Part shown: piece after piece, positions 15,430 through 23,395 of the stretch
Numbering within the stretch: the stretch's first letter is position 1
How the letters are laid out: every line of letters starts with the position of its first letter
DNA from: Candidatus Woodwardiibium gallinarum
GTDB lineage: Bacteria > Bacillota > Clostridia > Oscillospirales > CAG-382
DNA: 64,000 nt
NCBI GenBank assembly: GCA_904419545.1
Contig: CAJFRY010000017.1
Coordinates: 1 to 64,000 of the forward strand
Direction of reading: 5' to 3'
The notes under the pieces: generated by a model
What the model was told of the DNA's origin: nothing
The model's input: the letters and a program-made list of their open reading frames with translations, nothing else
Databases searched by the model: none
Program-made: the position numbers and the translations under genes

Positions 15430-15695
15430 CACGGCAGGTATCCTGACTTATGATGCAGCGGCACATGCCGCAGAGAGCAGGCCTTCTCAGGGCACACGTA
15501 CCCCAATGGCGCAGTCTGCTCCCCTCTCGTCAAATACAGTAATGGCGGTTGTTCCGGATTCGAACCGGATTCCCTTTTACATCTACTCAGCAAACAACTT
15601 TTCAAACCGTATCTTCTATATCGGGTTATTTGATTTTCCGCGGCGCCGCCGCCCGCAAAAGGTTCAAAGCCTTTCCGCGCCCCGACAGGAGCCGC
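15430..15695 (-). ncRNA. Cobalamin (B12) riboswitch
   Basis: Read on the minus strand the region shows the conserved parts in order: AAAAGGGAATCCGG, then AATCCGGAACAACCGCCATT and ACTGT, then GCGCCATTGG, CCTGAGAAGGC, and the closing AAGTCAGGATACCTGCC ending at 15431. These match the cobalamin riboswitch consensus well. It lies between a good promoter and the ECF operon and should reduce expression when adenosylcobalamin or a related corrinoid is plentiful. Confidence 0.93.
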
Positions 15696-15701
15696 ATCTT
15701 T

Positions 15702-15730
15702 ATTATAGCATCCGCGAACGCAAATTGCAA
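15702..15730 (-). promoter_or_regulatory. Promoter of the riboswitch / ECF operon
   Basis: On the minus strand: -35 TTGCAA (15725-15730), 17-bp spacer, -10 TATAAT (15702-15707). The predicted start near 15695 is just ahead of the riboswitch aptamer. Confidence 0.8.
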
Positions 15731-16380
15731 GGGCGAATGCATTTTTTGCCTTATGAAATTTCAAAACCCTTCCGCACGCAAAAAAGTCTGTATTGCCGGC
15801 CATAACGCCTGCCGGCGGTTTTGAAAACCGAGCCTTTCCGAGCCGACCTGCGGCCAACGGTCCGGCCGCGCCGTCCGCCCGGCGCTTTTTGCCCGCCCGC
15901 GCATCCGGAAAAACAGGCGGCTGCGGCACTGCGTTGGGTTTTGCGCAAAGGCTGCACAAAAACGGAAGCGCCCGCAGGCGCAGCCTTGCAACAGAAGGCC
16001 GCATTCATAAGGCTTCTTTCAGCGGCCGTGTCCCCTTGTTCCCTTGCGAACGCACATAGGCTGTCCGGCAATACGGCCCCTTCCTTTCATAAGCTGTGAA
16101 TCAACGCACCCCTTTCGAGAAGCTTTTTGCTCAAATCCGCCGACCATATGCGCAGAACGACTCCCTGCATGACGTTTGCCCGTCCATAAAAGAAACGGGC
16201 AAACGTCATTGCCGGCGAATATCAAGCGCGGCATTTACAGTGGTATCTCACGCCCTGTCTTTGTTCTCTGTATCCCTGAAAAGACTTTTTGGTAAGTCCC
16301 ATAAGTCCCACTCTAAGCTTGACTTTTATTCTGCCGTCTTCGTTTTCAATATCAAGATAAAAATGTCTTACTGCTATTTG
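15731..16380. other. Intergenic region with a perfect 15-bp hairpin
   Basis: No convincing gene. Several overlapping open frames exist in all directions, which is usual for GC-rich non-coding DNA. A perfect hairpin pairs 16169-16183 with 16195-16209 (ATGACGTTTGCCCGT and its complement, 11-nt loop). No T-run follows on either strand, so it is not a standard terminator. Confidence 0.5.
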
Positions 16381-17247
16381 TTAAGAATAGGAATAATAAT
16401 ATGTTGTAGACTTAGCCACGGAATCGCTTGTCAGCGGCACACTTGCCGAAACACCGAATCCGTTATAGCTGAAACTTACTGAAAAAATTCCCGGATTTTT
16501 AACGTGCAGATATTCTACATTTATAGCTGTCGAATATGTATCTGTCGTATAGGCCGTTTTTAAATACATAGGAGATTGTTTCGGAAGCAATGTAAACGAC
16601 GCGCTCCCTTTATGCTGCAATGCGCTGACAGTCGTTCCAAGAACGGTTTCACTAAATGTCAGTTTGGCGTAATACCCCAATCCGCCCTGTGCTAAGGCAA
16701 ATGGATTGCTTAAAGAAGTTGTATTTTCCCAATTCTGCGTGCTCACCAAAAGTTTATAATCGTTCGCACGAAATGAACCGCTCTTAAATGTAAACACGCT
16801 TGCATCCCAATTTACTGTAATGCCATCACTCCACTGCCAAAAAGGTTTTCCTGATGTCCATATATAATCCACATATACATAAATCTCTTTTATTCTGTAC
16901 ATGTCTTTATTTGAATCATATACGACCTCCGAAACCTTTGATATAATCAGTTTCATATCGCTTTCAGGAATAACGCCTGCAGGAGAAACGCCCGAAAAGT
17001 CTACTGTTTCTGACATAGAAACCGTTTCCGATCCCATATATCGAATATCTTTTCCATATAAAGAAGCAAAAATATTGTCTATCTCAGCATCTTCTTTGTT
17101 TTCGAAAAATGCAAGCGGTATACCCGAAGAAACTAAATAGTCAAGTTTTTCTTCTCTTGTAAATTCACCTGCGTCTGCAAGCGTTGGAACTGAAAACAAC
17201 ATAGCAATTGCCAATACAACTGAAAATGTTTTTCGAAAAAGCTTCAT
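16381..17247 (-). CDS. Secreted protein of unknown function, AT-rich gene
   Basis: A 288-residue protein with a clear signal peptide (MKLFRKTF, hydrophobic core, cleavage near TLADAGEF). The mature part starts with a helical segment (EFTREEKLDYLVSSGIPLAF) followed by a long, beta-rich, Ser/Thr/Tyr-rich region ending in TTYYYSYS. I recognise no family and see no sorting signal. AAAGGAGA precedes the ATG. The gene is much richer in A+T than its neighbours, suggesting horizontal origin. It lies 15 bp downstream of a 39-residue membrane peptide and shares its promoter. The opening helix followed by a beta domain could suit a secreted effector or bacteriocin-like protein with a small membrane partner, but nothing proves that. 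Confidence 0.75.
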   Translation of the reverse strand: MKLFRKTFSVVLAIAMLFSVPTLADAGEFTREEKLDYLVSSGIPLAFFENKEDAEIDNIFASLYGKDIRYMGSETVSMSETVDFSGVSPAGVIPESDMKLIISKVSEVVYDSNKDMYRIKEIYVYVDYIWTSGKPFWQWSDGITVNWDASVFTFKSGSFRANDYKLLVSTQNWENTTSLSNPFALAQGGLGYYAKLTFSETVLGTTVSALQHKGSASFTLLPKQSPMYLKTAYTTDTYSTAINVEYLHVKNPGIFSVSFSYNGFGVSASVPLTSDSVAKSTTYYYSYS

Positions 17248-17262
17248 CGATGTGTCTCCTTT

Positions 17263-17382
17263 CTATTTTATCAATACAATAAACAGTCCTATGATTCCAA
17301 AAATAAGCCCAACATACCAAAAATTTCCCTTTGCAATCAATATGCCAAACAGCAATAACGCAAAACCTTTTTCTTTTTTCAT
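17263..17382 (-). CDS. 39-residue hydrophobic membrane peptide
   Basis: ATG 17382 (after GGGGGTG) to TAG 17263 encodes 39 residues. MKKEKG is followed by a hydrophobic segment (FALLLFGILIA), a short polar turn (KGNFWYVG) and a second hydrophobic segment (LIFGIIGLFIVLIK). It should form a two-helix hairpin in the membrane with both ends inside. It is the first gene of a two-gene unit with the unknown secreted protein, under a strong promoter. A small immunity-like, toxin-like or secretion-partner protein are options; the order beside a secreted product favours immunity or helper, as inference only. Confidence 0.65.
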   Translation of the reverse strand: MKKEKGFALLLFGILIAKGNFWYVGLIFGIIGLFIVLIK

Positions 17383-17551
17383 CAGAAAACACCCCCATGA
17401 AAAAAAGCGTGAATCGTACCAAATAAACATTGAGATTCGCGTTCAGGCTTCCAATAGGATATTGCAATTTTGCGAACAATCAAGAACGGCAAATCCAATG
17501 CATTGTCAAGGTCTGCATCGGTAACACCCCCTTCTGATTTTATTCATGATT

Positions 17552-17580
17552 ACAATAGCATGATTTGCCAAAAATGTCAA
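17552..17580 (-). promoter_or_regulatory. Promoter of the small membrane peptide / secreted protein pair
   Basis: On the minus strand: consensus -35 TTGACA (17575-17580), 17-bp spacer, -10 TATTGT (17552-17557). It gives a leader of about 160 nt. Confidence 0.7.
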
Positions 17581-17773
17581 CTGTTAAATTGAATTTCTGT
17601 GAACATTTCACCCGGCGGCTTGCAGCCCTATGCTTTCGGCACATACGCAAGGCATCCGCCGGCTTCCGTATTCCTATATGCTTTTATATGCTTTCTTTTG
17701 CATCCCTGCGACCCATATTCTGATAAAATGAACCGAATGCATAGTAAAAACATAAACCCTTTCGAGGCGAATT

Positions 17774-19114
17774 TCAATCGACCACCCTGCAATGCCGCAC
17801 GCCGTAATAGCGGAACGCGCGCAGCGCGTCCTCGTCCAGCCGTTCGCCGCAGACGGCGATGGAGACGGCGGGCGGGCAGGACACGGCTTCGGCGGCGAGC
17901 ACGCGGCCGAGACAGTCCTCAACCGGCAGAAGGCGCGCGGGCGCGAGCATCGCCTGCCGCACCGTCAGCACGCGTTCCAGCGGTCCGACTGCCGGGGGCT
18001 GTTCCGCGACCGGCGGGCGGCGTTCCACCGACGCCAGCGCGCTTTCGAGCCGCCCGCACGCGTCGTCCGGCAGCTCGGGCGTAAACATAAAAACGATATA
18101 GTCGGGGTCGGCGAACTCGCAGACAATCCCCTGTTCCTCCAAAAGCGCCGCGAGCACGGTCCCCGTATAGCCGTAAGCCTTGGGCGCGACCGTAAGTTTA
18201 AGCGGCTCGTCCCCGACGAGCGGGAAACCCCGTTTGCGCAGCGCGTCCTTACAGGCGTCCAGACGTTCGGCGCAGCGCGCCAGAGCTTCGGGATAGCCGT
18301 CCGCAAGGTAGGCGTTAGCGCGGTCGAGCGACTGCAAAATCAGATACGACGGGCTGGTCGAGGCGAACAGCGCCATCGCGCGCGCGGCATTTTCCGCGAA
18401 GGCTGCCGGCGCATGCGGCGCAATGTGCAGATACGCGCCGCCCGTCAGGACCGGCAGCGTTTTATGCGCCGAATCGCAGCACATGTCTGCCCCGAGCGTC
18501 ATCGGGTGCGCCGAAACCGGCAGAAAGCGCAGGTACGCGCCGTGCGCGTTGTCCACCAGCAGCGGGACGCCGAAGCGGCGGCAGACAGCGGAAAGCGCGG
18601 CGATATCGACGGTATGGCCGAGGTAATCGGGGCCGGTGACGTACACTGCGGCGGGGCGGCGCGGGAGGGCGGAAAGCCGTGCCTCCAGCAGCGCCGGCGT
18701 GACGTGGCAGGCGAGGCGGCTTTCTCCCTCCTGCGGCAGCAGCCAATCGACGTCGAAGTCCAGCAGCGCGGCCGCGCTCAGGAACGAGCGGTGCGCGTTC
18801 CGGCCCGCCAGCACGAGCGGACGCGCGCCCGCGTCCTCCCCGGCCAGCAGTGCCAGATACAGCATCGCGCGGACGACGAGCGACGCCCCTTCGCAGGAAT
18901 ACAGCGTTGCCGCGCTGCCGAACAATCCCGCCGCCAGGCGCTGGCTCTCGGCGATCACGCCCTGCGCGGCGTACAGCACGTCCGCGCCGGAGACCTCGGT
19001 GATATCCAGCGGTTCCGCGCCCAGAAAACGGGCGCCCTTATGGCCGGGCATATGCAGGCGCAGCGGGGCGGACGCAGCGTAGTTGCGGACGAAATCGCAG
19101 ATCGGCGTTTTCAT
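17774..19114 (-). CDS. Orn/Lys/Arg decarboxylase-family PLP enzyme
   Basis: A 446-residue fold-type I PLP enzyme of the arginine/lysine/ornithine decarboxylase family (SpeA/YaaO-like, short form without the N-terminal wing domain). LRLHMPGHKGARF at the start is the family hallmark. DNAHGAYLRF supplies the PLP-contacting Asp/His, and DSAHKTLPVLTGGA contains the Schiff-base lysine. It should decarboxylate a basic amino acid for polyamine or acid-stress metabolism; the substrate is not clear. ATG 19114 is chosen because it lies one base after the stop of the SCIFF maturase; an upstream in-frame start would add a Pro/Ala-rich stretch that is the maturase gene in another frame. Translational coupling to the maturase is likely. 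Confidence 0.88.
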   Translation of the reverse strand: MKTPICDFVRNYAASAPLRLHMPGHKGARFLGAEPLDITEVSGADVLYAAQGVIAESQRLAAGLFGSAATLYSCEGASLVVRAMLYLALLAGEDAGARPLVLAGRNAHRSFLSAAALLDFDVDWLLPQEGESRLACHVTPALLEARLSALPRRPAAVYVTGPDYLGHTVDIAALSAVCRRFGVPLLVDNAHGAYLRFLPVSAHPMTLGADMCCDSAHKTLPVLTGGAYLHIAPHAPAAFAENAARAMALFASTSPSYLILQSLDRANAYLADGYPEALARCAERLDACKDALRKRGFPLVGDEPLKLTVAPKAYGYTGTVLAALLEEQGIVCEFADPDYIVFMFTPELPDDACGRLESALASVERRPPVAEQPPAVGPLERVLTVRQAMLAPARLLPVEDCLGRVLAAEAVSCPPAVSIAVCGERLDEDALRAFRYYGVRHCRVVD

Positions 19115-19115
19115 C

Positions 19116-20498
19116 TCACGCCTCTTCCAGCGCCTTGGCGGCTTCGAGCATGATGGCGCATTCCATCCGCTTGCGGAACAGCTCGCAGCCGTATTTGTAT
19201 ATGCCGTTAACCGAGCCGGTCGCGTGGTAGGCGTTGGCCGCGCAGCCGCCCGCACAGTAGAGCTTGGCCCAGCAGGAGGCGCAGTCGGGGCGCGTATAGA
19301 CGTTGCAGGCGGCAAATTCGTCCCGCAGCGCGGTGTTGGTCACGCCCGACCAGACGTCACCGAGCTTAAACTTTTCATCGCCGACGAACTGGTGACAGGG
19401 ATAAAAATCCCCCCACGGCGTGACGGCCATATATTCGGTGCCCGAGCCGCAGCCCGAGATACGCTTATAGATGCAGGGACCGCCTTTCAGGTCGAGCATA
19501 TAGTGGTAAAAGGTAAACGGCCTGCCCTCGCGGCGGCGCTCGAGCATCAGAAAGGCAAGCTTTTCATACTGCTCAAGCACAACCGGCAGGTCGTCCTCGG
19601 TCAGCGAGGACGGCTCGTCCGGCGCACCGACGACGGGCTCCATGCTCAGCTCGGTGAAGCCGAGGTCGAGCATCGCCTCGATGTCCCTGAGAAAATCGGG
19701 GTTGGCGTGTGTAAAGGTGCCGCGCATATAATAATTCCTTCCGCCGCGCGCCTCGACCAGCTTTTGGAACTTGGGGACGATCCGTTCCCAGCTCCCATTA
19801 CCTGTGTAATCGACGCGGTAGCGGTCGTGGACCGCCTTCCGGCCGTCCAGGCTCAGGACCACGTTACTGCATTCGCGGTTGGCAAATTCGATCACGTCGT
19901 CGTCGATGAGCAGGCCGTTGGTGGTCAGCGTGAAGCGGAAATTTTTTCCCGCGTCCTTCTCGATGCTGCGCGCGTAGGCGACGAGGTCCTTGACGACCTG
20001 AAAGTTCATCAGCGGCTCGCCGCCGAAGAAATCCACCTCCAGGTTCCGGCGGCCCCCGGAATGGGCAACGAGATAGTCCAGCGCGCGCCTGCCGACCTCA
20101 AAGGACATCAGCGCGCGGTCGCCGTGGTACTTTCCCTGGCTGGCAAAGCAATAGGCGCAGTTGAGGTTGCAGGTGTGGGCGACATGCAGGCAGAGCGCCT
20201 TGACCACCCCGGCGCTGCGCGTTTTCAGCTCGCCGGCCATGTCCGCGAATGTATCGGGCGCGAACAGCTTGCCCGCTGCGCGGAGCGCCTCGAGCTGCTC
20301 GAAGCACGCCTCGATCTCCGGTGCGGTAACTTCGCCGTCAGACGCGTATTTATGCAGGATGAAGTCGGAAATCTCCGCGCGGGACTCCGTCTCGTATCTT
20401 TCGATGATGTCGAAGGTCGGGTCGTCCACCACATGGACGGCGCCCGAGCAGACGTCCAGCACGATGTTCAGCCCGCCGAGCTTATAACAGTGTGTCAT
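19116..20498 (-). CDS. scfB: Radical SAM maturase of the SCIFF peptide (SPASM domain)
   Basis: A 460-residue radical-SAM enzyme. An N-terminal RiPP-recognition-like domain (residues 1-95) is followed by the C-x3-C-x2-C cluster motif CNLNCAYC, FFGGEPLMNF (the GGE motif) and TLTTNGLLID. The C-terminal SPASM domain has ordered cysteines (SGCGSG, GDFYPCHQF, RPDCASCWAKLYCAGGCAAN) that bind two auxiliary Fe-S clusters. Enzymes of this type form Cys-to-Thr thioether cross-links in the SCIFF peptide. The peptide gene lies 72 bp upstream and a terminator-like hairpin lies between them, which would give more peptide than enzyme. The family is nearly universal in Clostridia, while the peptide's biological role is unknown. 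Confidence 0.95.
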   Translation of the reverse strand: MTHCYKLGGLNIVLDVCSGAVHVVDDPTFDIIERYETESRAEISDFILHKYASDGEVTAPEIEACFEQLEALRAAGKLFAPDTFADMAGELKTRSAGVVKALCLHVAHTCNLNCAYCFASQGKYHGDRALMSFEVGRRALDYLVAHSGGRRNLEVDFFGGEPLMNFQVVKDLVAYARSIEKDAGKNFRFTLTTNGLLIDDDVIEFANRECSNVVLSLDGRKAVHDRYRVDYTGNGSWERIVPKFQKLVEARGGRNYYMRGTFTHANPDFLRDIEAMLDLGFTELSMEPVVGAPDEPSSLTEDDLPVVLEQYEKLAFLMLERRREGRPFTFYHYMLDLKGGPCIYKRISGCGSGTEYMAVTPWGDFYPCHQFVGDEKFKLGDVWSGVTNTALRDEFAACNVYTRPDCASCWAKLYCAGGCAANAYHATGSVNGIYKYGCELFRKRMECAIMLEAAKALEEA

Positions 20499-20535
20499 TT
20501 GAAATTCCTCCGGAATCCAGAATCCGTTCTATGTA

Positions 20536-20564
20536 AAAATGCCGCCCGATTCCGGCGGCATTTT
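20536..20564. terminator. Attenuating hairpin between SCIFF peptide and maturase genes
   Basis: AAAATGCCGCC (20536-20546) pairs with GGCGGCATTTT (20554-20564), with a 7-nt loop and T-runs on both strands. On the minus strand it lies just after the peptide stop, so it probably terminates part of the transcripts and sets the peptide:enzyme ratio. Confidence 0.75.
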
Positions 20565-20570
20565 CGGTTG

Positions 20571-20723
20571 TTATTTGCTGTCCTTCTTGTTTTCGCACTG
20601 CTGGTTTGCGATGCCGCAGCTCGTTTTGCAGGCGGACTGGCAGGAAGTCTGGCATTCGCCGCAGCCGCCCTTCTTGGCGCTTTCGCAAAGGTTCTTGGTT
20701 TCCAGTGTCTTAATGGGCTTCAT
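20571..20723 (-). CDS. scfA: SCIFF ribosomal peptide precursor
   Basis: A 50-residue peptide starting MKPIKTLETKNLCESAKKGG, with seven cysteines at positions 13, 21, 24, 28, 32, 36 and 43. This is the SCIFF (six cysteines in forty-five residues) signature: the conserved leader KTL-x-TKNLCESAKKGGCGEC, then the C-x3-C-x3-C-x3-C core with intervening Thr/Ser residues that the radical-SAM partner cross-links to cysteine. The C-terminal tail (QCENKKDSK) adds a seventh cysteine. ATG 20723 follows GGAGG. It is the first gene of an operon with its maturase and a PLP decarboxylase. It is too short for most ORF callers. Confidence 0.96.
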   Translation of the reverse strand: MKPIKTLETKNLCESAKKGGCGECQTSCQSACKTSCGIANQQCENKKDSK

Positions 20724-20804
20724 AAACTCTATCCTCCAAATTTACGTACTTTCGTTCTGTCGGCCTGCCGTCTTTGCGATGCGGGCACAGCAAGAGACAT
20801 ATAT

Positions 20805-20833
20805 ATTTTAGCACAACCGGAAGCGGATGTCAA
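20805..20833 (-). promoter_or_regulatory. Promoter of the SCIFF operon
   Basis: On the minus strand: consensus -35 TTGACA (20828-20833), 17-bp spacer, -10 TAAAAT (20805-20810). The leader to the SCIFF start codon is about 75 nt. Confidence 0.85.
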
Positions 20834-21761
20834 TGCCTGTCCAAAAGATTTTGACGCAGCGCAAGGGCTCATAATATGAATGAAGGGTTCAGCAGCCTAT
20901 TGCGGCTATTTTTCCGGAATTTTTCAATCGGGAAAGGAGTAAAAATGATTTACAGACACCTTTTGATAGAAAAACCTTTGAGGCGCCATACGCGGCGGGC
21001 GTAAAATTATCGGCTCATGACCGGCGCGCGGCTGGACGTTCTCATCGAGCCGGACGCCGCGGACAGCCCGGCGGACTGTTTAACGGCTGCCCGAACTTCG
21101 CGAGGGAAACTTACAGCCTATACCCGCCGACGGAAAAACACGGCGTTTTTACAGCAAACGCACCGTGGCGCTGCTTCTGATGCTGCTTATCGCAAAGAAT
21201 TCGGCTTCCGGCTGTATTTCCATAGCCAGCCATTCAAGAGCGGGAAACAATAATGTATGTCATCGTACGGTCGAAGGCCAATCCAATCACAAACAATCGG
21301 ATAAAATCCACGGGAAGACTTCTCGGACTGTCAATGCCCGCCGGCCTTGTGCTGCTGACCAGCTCGGCGGGAACGCTCGGCTGCGGCGCCCTCCCAACCG
21401 GCGGAAGCCTTTGCGCAGGCTTCCGCCGGACTGACGCTGTTCAAAGGCCGCGGACTGGTGTTGCGCCGCCTGGAAAACCGTGGCCGGCAGGCGTTCGGCC
21501 GTTGGCCGAATCCCCCACCTTGTACAGCAACGCCGAAAACAAATCAACGCAATCCACGATGCGAACGCTGCGTTTTTTTCTGCGAAGGGCGGCAGGCACG
21601 TTTCAAGACAATCGTTGTATTTCTCTTTTCTAAACCATTCTCCGGCCTAATAATCCGTCCTCTCATGTCAGATATGCTTCGCAGGTCGGAGATGAAAAGC
21701 CGCAGTTTTTCTGCTCTTTGTCTGGAAAAGAAAAATTGCATCTGCAAACCATATTGCTCAA
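20834..21761. other. Gene-poor stretch, probable relic DNA
   Basis: No confident gene. A good ribosome site (GGAAAGGAGT) at about 20931-20940 opens only a 19-codon frame from 20945. Open frames further on shift repeatedly between frames and have no recognisable domain. It looks like decayed coding DNA. Confidence 0.45.
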
Positions 21762-22322
21762 TCATGCAAAACATAAAAAGATGGTTAATGCAGCAATCGA
21801 ATAGCTGATTACAGTGGTTAAGTTTTGATCCTTTATGATCTCCGTAAGAGTCGAAAGGATTACGGGAATCAGTACAAGACGCAGCATATCATCCATTCGT
21901 TTTTGGCTTTTTTCTTCCTTCTGTTTTTCATCCTCCGCCAAACGCTCGAGCCTTGGAATAAGACGTTCGAGCAGATTATTATCCAGCTCAATTTCACAGT
22001 TTTCGAGCATCCAGTCAACAAGTGCGCGACAATTTGCTTTGTATATGCTAAGCCTTGCAACGCTTTTGTCCATTCTGATGTAATCGGTATATCGTGATAG
22101 CAAAAAGAGACATAGGAACGATGTTAAGGCAAAATAGATTGTATAATCGGAACGTAAAAATGACAATAACACAAAAATGAAAACAAAGCAAAGTCCAAGT
22201 ACCAGCAAAACGATATATGATGATGACATTTTGAAAAGGCCAAAACGACCAAACAAATTAGACTTGTCCTTTTTCATCTCTTTTAAGTATTTCAAATAAC
22301 ACTGAAACAAGAATTCCTCCAA
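21762..22322 (-). CDS. Membrane protein of unknown function
   Basis: About 186 residues from a TTG start at 22322 (GGGGGG upstream). A second TTG at 22310 after GGAGG and an ATG at 22277 are alternatives. Two adjacent hydrophobic segments (IVLLVLGLCFVFIFVLLSFL and IYFALTSFLCLFLL) are followed by a charged, helical cytosolic stretch (LLERLIPRLERLAEDEKQ, probable coiled coil) and a last hydrophobic segment at the C-terminus (VISYSIAALTIFLCFA). The open frame runs far upstream, but that part is Arg/Ala-rich and not convincing. I do not recognise a family. Confidence 0.6.
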   Translation of the reverse strand: MEEFLFQCYLKYLKEMKKDKSNLFGRFGLFKMSSSYIVLLVLGLCFVFIFVLLSFLRSDYTIYFALTSFLCLFLLSRYTDYIRMDKSVARLSIYKANCRALVDWMLENCEIELDNNLLERLIPRLERLAEDEKQKEEKSQKRMDDMLRLVLIPVILSTLTEIIKDQNLTTVISYSIAALTIFLCFA

Positions 22323-22531
22323 TACGATTCCCCCCCTTTTGGTAATGTACCGCGCGGCAAACTCAAGGCCGCCGGCAACGGCCGCATACCAAGATAAACA
22401 AGAAATCCGTACCTGCAAACGTCCGTGTTCGGGAAAACTGCCGCCGGCATCGCGTGGTCGGGAAGCGGCGTACGCCGCCCCCTCGGAGACGTCCGCTGCG
22501 CGGTGTTTTTTTCGAACAGCTTGCGCTATTC

Positions 22532-22812
22532 TTATGAAAAGAGATACAGGATGTTCCAAACAGCCACCACAATACAAAAAAGCACCCACCCTGCCAGACC
22601 GGCATACAGGCCCCGTTTGGCGGACCTCGCCCGGAGCGGCAGCACGCCGTCCAGCGCGCAATACAGCGCTAATCCAACAAGCGGGAAAAGAAGCAGAGCA
22701 GTGCAACCGCCGCAGAGGGCGCGTCGGCCGATTCCTTTGTCCGTGCGCCGCAATGGATGCAGGCCATCGCTTCGTCAACGAGTTCTCCTTTGCACTTTCG
22801 ACAACGTTTCAT
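22532..22812 (-). pseudogene. Zinc-ribbon membrane protein with a one-base frameshift
   Basis: From ATG 22812 the frame reads a zinc ribbon (MKRCRKCKGELVDEAMACIHCG: CxxC...CxxC) and the start of a hydrophobic segment (AALLCFFSR), then stops at 22669. Adding one base in the TTTT run near 22690-22700 continues it as CFFFPLVGLALYCALDG to a second helix (GLAGWVLFCIVVAVWNIL) and the stop at 22532. The joined product of about 93 residues has the usual layout of small Clostridia zinc-ribbon/two-helix proteins. It could be a true pseudogene, a phase-variable homopolymer or an assembly error. Confidence 0.65.
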
Positions 22813-22858
22813 ATGCTTTTACCCTTCTTTCCGTGTTTTTTCAATCTTCGTCATTTTT

Positions 22859-22886
22859 ATTATATCTTTTTATCGATAAAAGTCAA
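22859..22886 (-). promoter_or_regulatory. Promoter of the zinc-ribbon gene
   Basis: On the minus strand: -35 TTGACT (22881-22886), 16-bp spacer, -10 TATAAT (22859-22864), about 45 bp before the ATG at 22812. Confidence 0.65.
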
Positions 22887-23174
22887 TCCTTTTATGGCTG
22901 CATTTGAATCACGCAGCCCGCACAGAACGCGCGACGGGTGGTGCAGCGCATACAAACAGCCGGCTTCCGGCTTCTTTACAGCGCACGCCGGACGCGGCTT
23001 TGCCGACGCATGCATTCCGCTGACGGAAAGCGGCGCTCCGGCAGACTGATTCTGCACCGACAGCGGCAAAGGCGTCCGGACTGCCTTCCGCTGCCGAACA
23101 CGCAAGAGAGACACGGACAAGCGTATGAAAAGCGATAGTATCCCCGTTGCGCGCACCGTCCGGCGTTCAAAAAA
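22887..23174. other. No gene seen
   Basis: This stretch has only short, unconvincing open frames. It separates the promoter of the zinc-ribbon gene from the terminator of the methyltransferase unit. Confidence 0.4.
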
Positions 23175-23218
23175 GCTCCCGCATAGAGCGCGGACTTTAC
23201 CGCGCTCTATGCGGGAGC
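23168..23218 (-). terminator. Strong terminator, minus strand
   Basis: A perfect 19-bp stem (23175-23193 with 23200-23218, 6-nt loop) is followed on the minus strand by TTTTTT. It lies about 180 bp beyond the methyltransferase stop and probably ends that transcript. Confidence 0.85.
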
Positions 23219-23395
23219 CGATTGCATCGGAATCAAAAAGGCCGGTCGACGGCAGACCCGCGATGGACTTCCGCCCGCCGGGATTTGCCGGTTCAAGGCG
23301 GCGGGCCGGCCAAGCCGCGCAGAATAGGCATAGCACCCGCAGCCGTCATGTCATGGCCAACGGACAACGCGCCGCAGCCTGTGCAAAGCTGTCCT

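Noticed and set aside
15417-16071. Overlapping minus-strand frames around the riboswitch
   Set aside because: They run through the conserved aptamer and the promoter; Arg/Ala-rich composition and no domain.
20945-21004. 19-codon ORF with a good ribosome site
   Set aside because: Too short, with no similarity known to me and no conserved neighbour. It was mentioned in the region note only.
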